A DNA stretch of 64,000 nucleotides from an uncultured Bacteroides sp. (lineage in GTDB: Bacteria > Bacteroidota > Bacteroidia > Bacteroidales > Bacteroidaceae). The DNA is taken from positions 1 through 64,000 of the forward strand of contig CASFPE010000015.1 in the NCBI GenBank assembly GCA_949296575.1. The letters are read 5' to 3'. Shown here piece after piece: positions 1 through 6,149 of the stretch. Position 1 is the first letter of the stretch, and each line of letters opens with the position of its first letter. A model generated the notes under the pieces. It saw only the letters and a program-made list of their open reading frames with translations, searched no databases and was not told where the DNA came from. A program made the position numbers and the translations under genes.

Positions 1-260
1 AAAGATACTAATTTGAAAGCAAATCACAAACCACTGCGATCATGTATACTACATGACTGCGTTGTTTCCAATGGCTAAAAGATACTAATTTGAAAGCAAA
101 TCACAACAACTATTCAAAATAAGAACCATGGAAAAGGTTGTTTCCAATGGCTCAAAGATACTAATTTGAAAGCAAATCACAACAGTGATTCTAAATAGCG
201 CGGGCGGTCTTGTGTTGTTTCCAATGGCTCAAAGATACTAATTTGAAAGCAAATCACAAC
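1..260 (-). CRISPR. CRISPR array, right end (type II-C-like repeats)
   Basis: Four copies of a 47-bp repeat are visible: a partial copy at 1-30 and full copies at 61-107, 137-183 and 214-260, separated by spacers at 31-60 (30 nt), 108-136 (29 nt) and 184-213 (30 nt). The copy at 61-107 has one substitution; the other full copies are identical. Repeats of this length and sequence type are known from Cas9 (type II-C) loci of Bacteroides; no cas gene is in the window, so the type is inferred from the repeat alone. Read on the minus strand the repeat begins GTTGTGATTTGC and ends GGAAACAAC. The same strand holds a Bacteroidetes promoter inside each repeat (GTTG, 19 bases, TATCTTTG), which suggests crRNAs are made leftward and that the leader side is at 261 and beyond. 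Confidence 0.93.
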
Positions 261-442
261 CTACTCGAATAATAGCGGTTAACTTCGTATTTTCTTCAGA
301 TTGCGCGATTAAATCTACATGCAATGTTTTTTAGTTCGCTTTCGATAAAGATTTTCATAATGCTATTTTTTCTTAGTTAATAATTCCAAATACTTATAGC
401 GGGCTTTGTCGATTCTTGAAAATAACGTTTATATTTGCAAAC

Positions 443-513
443 GGAATATCAAGTTAGCCGCTTTCGCTGGATTATTCCAACTTTGACGGGATGCGCTAAC
501 ATCCCGTTTTTTT
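443..513 (+). ncRNA. Candidate small RNA of about 70 nt
   Basis: A full promoter (TTTG at 405-408, 21 bases, TATATTTG at 430-437) predicts a start near 443-445. The short transcript ends in a perfect 8-bp hairpin (486-493 with 500-507) followed by seven T's, a clear intrinsic terminator. An internal fold pairs GGAATA with TATTCC. There is no ORF. It sits 180 bp beyond the CRISPR array, but no stretch complementary to the CRISPR repeat is found in it, so it is not an obvious tracrRNA. Promoter and terminator are seen directly; that it is a stable RNA is inference. Confidence 0.5.
486..513 (+). terminator. Intrinsic terminator of the small-RNA unit
   Basis: Stem ACGGGATG (486-493), 6-nt loop, CATCCCGT (500-507), then a T-tract to 513. 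Confidence 0.8.
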
Positions 514-644
514 ATAACCGTTTTCCAATAAGCCAAAATTTGATGGGAGAATATTTGCAGAAGGGAATTTAAAGAAGTACTTCTGCCCCTACGTTCTGGG
601 GGGTACTTTTTTAAGTATCTCCATCCGCTGGGAGTTCCAAAGGT

Positions 645-680
645 GTCGTTCCCAATGGCTCAAAGATAGGAATTTGAAAG
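645..680 (+). repeat. Orphan degenerate CRISPR repeat
   Basis: Thirty-two of 36 bases match the first 36 bases of the plus-strand CRISPR repeat (same orientation as the array at 1-260), but the last 11 bases of the repeat are missing and no second repeat lies one spacer length away. It may be a relic of a longer array. It lacks the part that would pair next to the spacer, so it is a poor tracrRNA anti-repeat. Confidence 0.7.
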
Positions 681-727
681 ATTTTAGTTTGCATTTTGAA
701 AATAGAGGCATTCTATGCGGATGAGGG

Positions 728-754
728 GAAAAAACATCTTCCCGCTTTCGGGAA
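728..754 (-). terminator. Terminator-like hairpin on the minus strand
   Basis: A 6-bp stem (739-744 with 749-754, loop CTTT) is followed on the minus strand, after four bases, by a run of six T's (A's at 729-734 on the plus strand). It is the first such signal downstream of the tracrRNA candidate at 844-951. Confidence 0.45.
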
Positions 755-776
755 TAAAAAATGAGTATTATATTTG

Positions 777-867
777 CCTTGCGAATATAGGATGCGGTTC
801 GGCAAAATCAAGTTTGAAAACTTCGTTTTCACTTGCTGCTGCACTCACCTTTTAGTATCTTTGTGCC
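777..867 (+). repeat. Dispersed promoter-bearing element, copy 1
   Basis: This stretch is the reverse complement of the element found at 3034-3118 and twice at 27630-27804. Shared features are a GCCGAACCGCATCC block, a TGAAAAC/GTTTTCA hairpin and a promoter: CTTG (832-835), 20 bases, TATCTTTG (856-863). Here the promoter reads rightward, into the half CRISPR repeat at 865-879. Confidence 0.75.
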
Positions 868-942
868 ATTGGAAACAACCAATTATTTCTGCTATACGTG
901 CAGATATTTGTTGTGATTTGCTTTCAAATTCGTATATTTGTA
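850..942 (+). repeat. Inverted CRISPR repeat-spacer-repeat unit
   Basis: The plus strand reads a repeat 3' part (about 851-879, ending ATTGGAAACAAC), exactly 30 bases (880-909), then a repeat 5' part (910-930 exact, matching with two mismatches to 940). This is opposite in orientation to the array at 1-260. The 30-base middle contains a small hairpin (TCTGC/GCAGA). The left part overlaps the promoter of the dispersed element at 777-867, so some of its similarity to the repeat (TATCTTTG) may come from that element; the CRISPR-specific part there is 865-879. Confidence 0.7.
910..940 (+). promoter_or_regulatory. Promoter formed by a CRISPR half-repeat
   Basis: GTTG at 910-913, 19 bases, TATATTTG at 933-940 matches the Bacteroidetes promoter consensus and would start RNA near 947, ahead of the small ORF at 965. 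The promoter bases are those of the repeat 5' half, with one change improving nothing and losing nothing in the TAnnTTTG pattern. Confidence 0.6.
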
Positions 943-964
943 TCACACTTTAAAAAACAAAATC

Positions 965-1198
965 ATGATAGGAATAATCCTTTGGGCAATCGTCATTTTC
1001 ATTTTGGCCGTCGGGTATTCCGACAGTTGGGGGTTCGTTTTAGGCATGTTCGCGTTTGTAGTCGTCGCAGGAATTGCAATTGCTATATGGGGGACAAGAA
1101 AGAACATCTACTTGGACAAAGACGGAAACATTGTTGACTATAAAGGACGGCCTTTAGAACACAACGAACGAACGACAAAAAAGGAGGACAAACAATGA
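965..1198 (+). CDS. Small two-helix membrane protein, function unknown
   Basis: A 77-residue protein beginning MIGIILWAIV. Two hydrophobic segments (about residues 2-17 and 25-44) are followed by a charged tail of about 30 residues ending KKEDKQ, with a short DKDGNIVDYKGRP stretch. The ATG at 965 is preferred over the in-frame TTG at 938 because the predicted promoter box (933-940) would leave that codon outside the transcript. I do not recognise a family. Its position between CRISPR-derived sequence and a repeat region is notable, but nothing links it to CRISPR function. Confidence 0.6.
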   Translation: MIGIILWAIVIFILAVGYSDSWGFVLGMFAFVVVAGIAIAIWGTRKNIYLDKDGNIVDYKGRPLEHNERTTKKEDKQ

Positions 1199-1230
1199 GG
1201 AAGAAAGGCACAGGAGGAATCCCGAAATTC

Positions 1231-1340
1231 TTCCCAAAGGTTTTTGAAAAACTTTCCATGGTTTTGCCTGAAACCTTGGAACGTTTTACCTCAAACCTTG
1301 GAAGGTTTTCCGGGAAGGTTCCCATTGCTTTCCCAAGCGG
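1231..1340. repeat. 22-bp-period structured repeat, copy A
   Basis: Units at 1231-1251, 1252-1273, 1274-1295, 1296-1317 and 1318-1340 share cores such as CCTTGGAAGG followed by TTTT and a GAAA-like end. Neighbouring units pair: CCATGGTTT (about 1257-1265) can fold with AAACCTTGG (about 1271-1279). Similar arrays lie at 19221, 31106 and 53432. Confidence 0.75.
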
Positions 1341-1572
1341 TTCGTTTTGTAATGGAAACCCCACATCGCGAAATCATGAATCTTGCGATGGGAAATTTCG
1401 GTTCTTGCCTGAAAAACGAGGAAATTTTATGGGCAAAGCGGAAGAAGGTTCCCGCAGCCGGAGATTTCACTTATAAGTGAAAAACTTGGTGGATTCTCCT
1501 GTTTTTTCTTGTATGAGTGAAAAAGTTCCTTTTTGTCTCCAGTTCTGAGCGACGGGATGCAAGGCATTGTGC

Positions 1573-1615
1573 AAAGGAACGGCCGTTTCGCCCGGAGGCG
1601 GAACAGCCGTTCTTT
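1573..1615 (-). terminator. Long hairpin downstream of the lipoprotein gene
   Basis: An imperfect stem of about 19 bp (AAAGGAACGGC with GCCGTTCTTT, plus GTTTCGCC with GGCGGAAC inside) lies 34 bases past the stop of the lipoprotein gene. No long T-tract follows, so termination is only likely. Confidence 0.5.
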
Positions 1616-1648
1616 CATACAATGTTCTCTTTGCGTGCGCAAAGCCTG

Positions 1649-2635
1649 TCAGCGTTTCATCATCCGCCGCGCCTTCATGCTGCGGAAGGCTTTCGGCGAC
1701 TTCTGGGCCGGGGCGGCTGAATAACTGGATTGGTTTTGGATGGGATAGCCGGCATAGCCGAAAAGAGATGTTTCAGTGTATCCGTAGTCATCCTCCTGCA
1801 TTTCGATGCTTTTCACGGACCCGTCCGGGTTGTAGCCCACAGACACAGTGTTGCAAGTGGTGCTGTATGTTTCTCTGTTTCCTTCAAGTTCTGCTTCCGT
1901 CACGCTGCTCGGAATGTTTTGTGGGGCTTTCCCCAACAGGCCGGAATAAAACAAGATGGGCATCATCGTCCCGTTGACCTCAATCATTCCTTCCGGATAT
2001 ATGCCGGGATTCTCCCATGGGTTGCCATTGTAGGCAAATGTGTAAACTTCACGGTACGTTTCGCCTTCCCATTCTTCACGGTATTCTGCACTTGCCAAAT
2101 TTCCGTTCTCCCATGTGTAGGTGCAAGTCCAGCTGTAAGGGCCGTCTGACGAGTTCGTTATATTTCCCGATTCGCCCAAAAGATGGCCATCCGAATCATA
2201 TTTCCACGTGATAGACCCGCTGTCAGAATATTCTGAATCGCTGTAAGACACTTCCGCGTAAGTCATGAAGCCGTTGCTGTTCGTTTTGATGTTGCGGAAT
2301 GTGCCTGTATAATCGCCGTCCTGTTCCGTCAATGTCAAAGGCTCGTAAGTGATGGTGTAGCGGGTGCCATAAGAAGTGCTTCCTCCCGTCATGCGCCCGT
2401 CTGCTGAATAGGAATAAGATTCTGTGTCATAACCATTCGACAACTGCGTTACCGGGAATTGAATTCCTGCATCTTCCACCTTGGGCATTTCTTGCGCAGC
2501 CGAGCCGCCGCCGCTTCCTTCATCATCGTCACTGCAAGCGGAGAAGCTGAATCCCGCCGCCAGGCACAATGCCAAAGAAAGTCCTTTCACGCCATAAGCC
2601 TTCTTGCTCATGAGCTGGTTCTTTTTTGTTTTCAT
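1649..2635 (-). CDS. Putative surface lipoprotein (DUF4595-like)
   Basis: A 328-residue protein with a lipoprotein signal: a hydrophobic stretch (about residues 18-33) ends in a lipobox (FSAC, Cys about 34), followed by a flexible DDDEGSGGG linker. The mature part is rich in Tyr, Ser, Asp and Gly and is made of short repeated beta-type segments such as YSYSADGRMTGG, WKYDSDGHLLGE and VGYNPDGSVKSIE, the pattern of YD-like beta proteins; DUF4595 lipoproteins of Bacteroidales are the closest match I can name. The basic last residues (KARRMMKR) are unusual for an outer-surface protein. An internal start at 2611 would give a more standard signal peptide. Function is unknown. Confidence 0.75.
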   Translation of the reverse strand: MKTKKNQLMSKKAYGVKGLSLALCLAAGFSFSACSDDDEGSGGGSAAQEMPKVEDAGIQFPVTQLSNGYDTESYSYSADGRMTGGSTSYGTRYTITYEPLTLTEQDGDYTGTFRNIKTNSNGFMTYAEVSYSDSEYSDSGSITWKYDSDGHLLGESGNITNSSDGPYSWTCTYTWENGNLASAEYREEWEGETYREVYTFAYNGNPWENPGIYPEGMIEVNGTMMPILFYSGLLGKAPQNIPSSVTEAELEGNRETYSTTCNTVSVGYNPDGSVKSIEMQEDDYGYTETSLFGYAGYPIQNQSSYSAAPAQKSPKAFRSMKARRMMKR

Positions 2636-3157
2636 AAATGAGTTTTTTGGGCTTGACGCTTCCCCTTTTCAAGCAGTTTTTCAATGTGTTATGTGATGTG
2701 CATATACAAAAAAAGCGCGGGAGTCTGTACCTGTTGCCCGTCCCACGCATAGAGGCCTTCGCATTGCCCGGTACAGTTGAACGAGCAACGCAGAAGCCCA
2801 CGCCGATATGTATATATGCTTCTCCCTTGCATGCCGCATTGAACCATGCAGGCACGCCAAGGGTTGCTATAAAACATACCCACCGGGCATCTACCGTTGC
2901 CATGTTCTTGACTGTACCAGAAGTTTGCGAAGTTTCTATGCGTCAAGGAACAAAGCGCCTGATAAACGCCTTTCCAATATATGCAATTCCCGCTCCATCC
3001 GCCCCATAGAAAGAGGCATCGGCGAGGGAACGTGGCAAAGATAGCGAAAGGTGAGCGCAAAAACAAATGAAAATGAAGTTTTCAAATGGTTTTTGCCGAA
3101 CCGCATCCTATCTTCGCCAAAGGCAAAGGTAAATAAAAATGTGGAAACCCTGCGGCC
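2636..3157. other. Intergenic region with no recognised gene
   Basis: The 520 bases hold the dispersed element at 3034-3118, whose minus-strand promoter would read toward the lipoprotein gene and leave a leader of nearly 400 nt. All three minus frames have medium ORFs, the longest Cys- and Trp-rich (about 3066-2689), but none matches a family I know and composition does not favour one frame. It could be a decayed gene or an untranslated leader. Confidence 0.5.
3034..3118 (-). repeat. Dispersed promoter-bearing element, copy 2
   Basis: An 85-bp element with near-perfect 11-bp terminal inverted repeats (GGCAAAGATAG at 3034-3044, CTATCTTCGCC at 3108-3118). On the minus strand it carries TTTG (3064-3067), 20 bases, TATCTTTG (3036-3043). 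Nearly identical to the copy at 27720-27804. Confidence 0.78.
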
Positions 3158-5053
3158 TTACGCATGCAGGCTTTGGATGTACTGGTACAATTTCTTGTAG
3201 AAAGGGTGCTTCGCCAGCGTGGAGGCGTCGCCCAAGATGATGAGCTTCATGCGGGCGCGGGTGATGGCCACGTTCATGCGGCGGAGGTCGTTGAGAAAGC
3301 CGATTTGCCCTTCTTCGTTGGCACGCACGAGGCTGATCAGGATGACGTCGCGCTCCTGCCCTTGGAAACCGTCCACCGTGTTGATGGTGATGAGCGGGCG
3401 GAAGGGCTTGAAGAAAGCGTCGCGCTTCAGCAGTTGGCGGAGGTATTGCACCTGTGCTTTGTAGGGCGAAATCAAGCCCACGTCGATGCGTTCTTCCAAG
3501 AAGCGTTCGCGCCCGATGCGTTGGATGTATGCCTTCAACTGGTGGATGGACAGTTCGGCTTCCGGCTTGTTGACGCGCCCGTAGCTGTCGCTCACAAATT
3601 CTTCGTTGCAATCCATCCCTTCCGTGTTGACCCATTCCATCGGTATGTCGAAGTCGAGGATGCTGCGGTGCTTGACTTCGGGCGCGGATTGCAGCTTCCC
3701 CCCGTAAAACCAATCGGACGGGAAGCGCATGATTTCGTCGTTCATGCGGTATTGCACCCCTAACAGCGACACCACGCCGGGCTTGTTGCGGACGATGGCT
3801 TGCATGAGCGTGTCGCCCAATCCTGCGCGGAGGGCTTCGAGGCATTTCACTGTGGGGGGCAACTGGCAGTGGTCGCCGGCAAGAATCACGCGGTCGGCCT
3901 TGCGGATGGCTATCCAACAAGCGGCCTCCAATGCCTGTGCGGCTTCGTCGATGAACAGCGTGCCGAACTTTTGCCCTGCCAGCACGTGGTTGGCGCTGCT
4001 GGTTAAAGTGCTGGCTATCACGCGGGCTTCGGCAAAGAGGGATTCCTTGATGCGTATCTCCAATTCCGTGGCGCGGTCTTTCAATGAATTGATTTTTTGG
4101 CGGATGGATTCGCGTTCTGCCCCTTTGCGGCTGCGTGCATACAGTTCGCGGACGGCCTTGCGGATGCTCCACAGTTGCGGGTAATCGGGGTGCGACTCAA
4201 AGCGCCGTTCGTAGGTGAACGACAGCATTTTGTCGTTCACACGATGAGGATTGCCGATGCGCAGCACGTTCACTCCCCGGTCCGCTAATTTCTCGCTGAT
4301 CCAATCCACGGCCATGTTGCTCTGCGCGCACACCAATACTTGGTTCTCGCGGTGCAATGTTTCGTAGATGGCTTCCACCAATGTGGTGGTTTTTCCCGTG
4401 CCGGGCGGGCCATGCACGATGGCCACGTCTTTTGCAAGCAGCACTTTGTTGACTGCTTCTTCTTGCGTGGGGTTCAACCACGGGAAACGCATCGGGCGGA
4501 ACGAGAAGAACGAGGCAGGCTGCGTGCCGTGGAAGATGTCGCGCAGTTCGGCCAAGCGGTTGCCTTTTGCCGCAATGGCTTGTTTCAATGCCTCGAACAT
4601 CAGGCGGTAGCTTGTCTCATCGAAGTAAAGCTGCACGCCAAGCATTTCCCTGCTTTTCAGGGAAGCCAGCGCGTCGGCGTTCGGAAGGATGGCCACCATG
4701 CTGTTTTCGTCTGCATAATTCACCGTGGCCGTGAAGTTCAAGTAATGCAGCTTGCCGGAAAAGTCTTGCGTGAAGAAGCAAACCGGGCAACCATATTCAA
4801 ACGAATGTTCGGCATCCCTGTTGTCGCGCCGTTCCACTTCCACCACCAATTGGTTCAAGGAATTGTAAAAACTGCGCCCCACGTTCAGCGGGAACCAGCA
4901 TACCCCGCGCTTGATTTTTCGCTCGACGCCCATCAGTTCCGTTTGTTGCTTGAACTGCTCTTTCTCGTATTCATACTCCATCTGCAACAATTCGTACTGG
5001 CGTTGCAGGCAGGGTATGGGCGGACAAGCGTGTGTGGTTGCCTTTTCTTTCAT
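3158..5053 (-). CDS. UPF1/IGHMBP2-like superfamily 1 helicase
   Basis: A 631-residue DNA or RNA helicase. The N-terminal 200 residues form a family-specific beta-rich domain; the helicase core follows with Walker A GPPGTGKTTT (about residue 215), a DEAA box in LFIDEAAQALE, motif III in AGDHCQLPP, the YRMN motif, NTVDGFQGQE (motif V) and VAITRAR (motif VI). All core motifs are intact, so it should be an active ATPase. In this family ATP hydrolysis drives unwinding or remodelling of nucleic acids; the cellular role in Bacteroidales is not established. It follows the nitroreductase gene with a 7-base gap and may be co-transcribed. Confidence 0.9.
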   Translation of the reverse strand: MKEKATTHACPPIPCLQRQYELLQMEYEYEKEQFKQQTELMGVERKIKRGVCWFPLNVGRSFYNSLNQLVVEVERRDNRDAEHSFEYGCPVCFFTQDFSGKLHYLNFTATVNYADENSMVAILPNADALASLKSREMLGVQLYFDETSYRLMFEALKQAIAAKGNRLAELRDIFHGTQPASFFSFRPMRFPWLNPTQEEAVNKVLLAKDVAIVHGPPGTGKTTTLVEAIYETLHRENQVLVCAQSNMAVDWISEKLADRGVNVLRIGNPHRVNDKMLSFTYERRFESHPDYPQLWSIRKAVRELYARSRKGAERESIRQKINSLKDRATELEIRIKESLFAEARVIASTLTSSANHVLAGQKFGTLFIDEAAQALEAACWIAIRKADRVILAGDHCQLPPTVKCLEALRAGLGDTLMQAIVRNKPGVVSLLGVQYRMNDEIMRFPSDWFYGGKLQSAPEVKHRSILDFDIPMEWVNTEGMDCNEEFVSDSYGRVNKPEAELSIHQLKAYIQRIGRERFLEERIDVGLISPYKAQVQYLRQLLKRDAFFKPFRPLITINTVDGFQGQERDVILISLVRANEEGQIGFLNDLRRMNVAITRARMKLIILGDASTLAKHPFYKKLYQYIQSLHA

Positions 5054-5060
5054 GCCCGTG

Positions 5061-5801
5061 TCATGATAAGAAGCCTTGTTCCTTCAGCACGTTCAGCAAG
5101 TTGGCCGACATCGCCTCGTTGTCCTTGCGCGTATAGCGCACATCGGTGAACACTTGCGCCAATGTTTCCTTATGGTTTTCTTGGATGAACTGCGCGTTTT
5201 CGGGCAACGATTCCTTGTAAGCATAGAGGCGGTCGATGCGTTCCGGCGCATAATCCTCGTAAACTTCTTGATGCACCACAGCCTCTAACGGCAGGCGGTC
5301 GGTCGGGGCAGGGCATTCGTCGGGGTAGCCCACGGTCAATGTGGTGACGGGCATCACGAGCCGAGGCAGATGCAATGCCTCGATGATGGCTTGCGGGTTG
5401 TAGGTCGTTGTCCCAAGGTAGCAGATGCCTAATCCTTTTTCTTCGGCCAGCATGGCAAAAGTTTGTGCCACGATGAGCGTGTCCATGGCAGCATTCATGA
5501 AAGACTGGAAATTGTTGTAACCGGGTTCGGCTTTGCGGTCCAGGCACCAATGGGTGAAACGGTTGAAGTCGGCGCAGAATGTAAGCACCACCGGCGCGTT
5601 CTTCACCATCGGTTGGTTGAAGTGCGCGGGCGAAAGCTTTTCTTTCATGACCGGGTCGCGGGTGACGATGATGCTGTACAGTTGCATGTTCCCGCATGTG
5701 GATGCGCGGCATGCCGTTTCCAATAGTTCGTTCAATAAGTCTTGTTCCACATCCATGCTCTTGTATTTGCGGATGGTGGTCCGGTTCTTGGCTGTTTTCA
5801 T
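5061..5801 (-). CDS. Nitroreductase-family flavoprotein
   Basis: A 246-residue FMN-dependent NAD(P)H oxidoreductase-like protein. The N-terminal TTIRKYKSMDVEQDLLNELLETACRAST-type segment is the FMN-binding start of the family, and GLGICYLGTTTYNP followed by MPVTTLTVGYP is the conserved second half of the nitroreductase fold (frp/NfsA-like subgroup). Substrates of such enzymes in vivo are mostly unknown. The ATG at 5801 is chosen because a promoter box (TACCTTTG on the minus strand, 5825-5818) lies 17 bases upstream and would put an earlier start outside the mRNA. The helicase gene follows 7 bases later. Confidence 0.9.
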   Translation of the reverse strand: MKTAKNRTTIRKYKSMDVEQDLLNELLETACRASTCGNMQLYSIIVTRDPVMKEKLSPAHFNQPMVKNAPVVLTFCADFNRFTHWCLDRKAEPGYNNFQSFMNAAMDTLIVAQTFAMLAEEKGLGICYLGTTTYNPQAIIEALHLPRLVMPVTTLTVGYPDECPAPTDRLPLEAVVHQEVYEDYAPERIDRLYAYKESLPENAQFIQENHKETLAQVFTDVRYTRKDNEAMSANLLNVLKEQGFLS

Positions 5802-6149
5802 CTTCTTTTTTTGTGTGCAAAGGTAGGGAAAAGTATAGAATAATGTGTTGCCTGAAATGAAAAAATGTAGCCTGGCCATGAATAGGCGGGAAGCATGGAT
5901 GGGAAACCGTTGTGAAACAATGATTTTCTTAAAAGAAAACTTTACTGCTGCTGTTGAAAACTTATATGGTTGATTATTAAATATTTATTGCTTTAGAATG
6001 GAAAACTTTGCTTTCTTTTGAAATAAACTTGTGATTTGTTTTGTTATATGGATAATCCTGCGTAGCTTTGTCGGCACATTCGTTAACGATCAGCAAAGAC
6101 TTCTACAACTTTACTTGATTTGAAAATTAATACTAAACTAAAAAACATT
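5802..6149. promoter_or_regulatory. Divergent promoter region, nitroreductase and nrdJ
   Basis: The minus-strand box TACCTTTG (5818-5825) serves the nitroreductase. On the plus strand TTTG (6040-6043), 19 bases, TAGCTTTG (6063-6070) should start nrdJ mRNA near 6077, giving a leader of about 70 nt. A TTTTCTTAAAAGAAAA inverted repeat at about 5932-5947 could be an operator. I see no B12 riboswitch. Confidence 0.65.

Larger units (their letters stand above)
844..951 (-). ncRNA. Candidate tracrRNA
   Basis: Read on the minus strand, 942-910 can pair with the first 31 bases of the crRNA-sense repeat with only two mismatches, the first 21 being fully complementary; this is what a tracrRNA anti-repeat should do. 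The tail that follows folds into two hairpins, TCTGC/GCAGA (loop of about 7) and ATTGG/CCAAT (loop of 6). A weak promoter (TTG, 21 bases, TGATTTTG at 958-965) would start RNA near 951. A terminator-like hairpin lies at 754-728. The rival reading is a solo crRNA made on the plus strand from the promoter at 832-863. Cas9 and expression data are not available here. Confidence 0.42.
261..964. other. Gene-free region beside the CRISPR array
   Basis: No protein-coding gene is visible in these 700 bases. They hold an AT-rich stretch next to the last repeat (261-420, leader-like), a promoter-terminator unit on the plus strand (405-513), an orphan degenerate CRISPR repeat (645-680), a minus-strand terminator-like hairpin (728-754), a copy of a dispersed promoter-bearing element (about 777-867) and an inverted repeat-spacer-repeat unit (850-942). 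The parts are listed separately. Confidence 0.7.
1199..1648. other. Intergenic region with 22-bp-period repeat and hairpin
   Basis: No convincing gene is present. It contains the tandem repeat at 1231-1340 and a strong hairpin at 1573-1615 between the small membrane protein and the convergent lipoprotein gene. ORFs here overlap the repeat and look fortuitous. Confidence 0.6.

Noticed and set aside
443..513. The small RNA beside the array as the tracrRNA
   Set aside because: No segment of it, or of its immediate upstream sequence, is complementary to the CRISPR repeat.
1195..1476. ORFs across the 22-bp-period repeat (also at 19035-19475, 31063-31335 and 53246-53548)
   Set aside because: Their protein similarity to each other follows from the DNA repeat; they start and stop at random and overlap structured non-coding sequence.
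2689..3066. Cys- and Trp-rich minus-strand ORF upstream of the lipoprotein gene
   Set aside because: It begins inside the dispersed promoter element, two other frames are equally open and no family is recognised.
3108..3118. Plus-strand TATCTTCG end of the dispersed element as a second outward promoter
   Set aside because: No TTTG-like box lies 19-21 bases before it; it is better explained as the right terminal inverted repeat.
6077..6149. B12 riboswitch in the nrdJ leader
   Set aside because: The leader is only about 70 nt and lacks the B12-box consensus.
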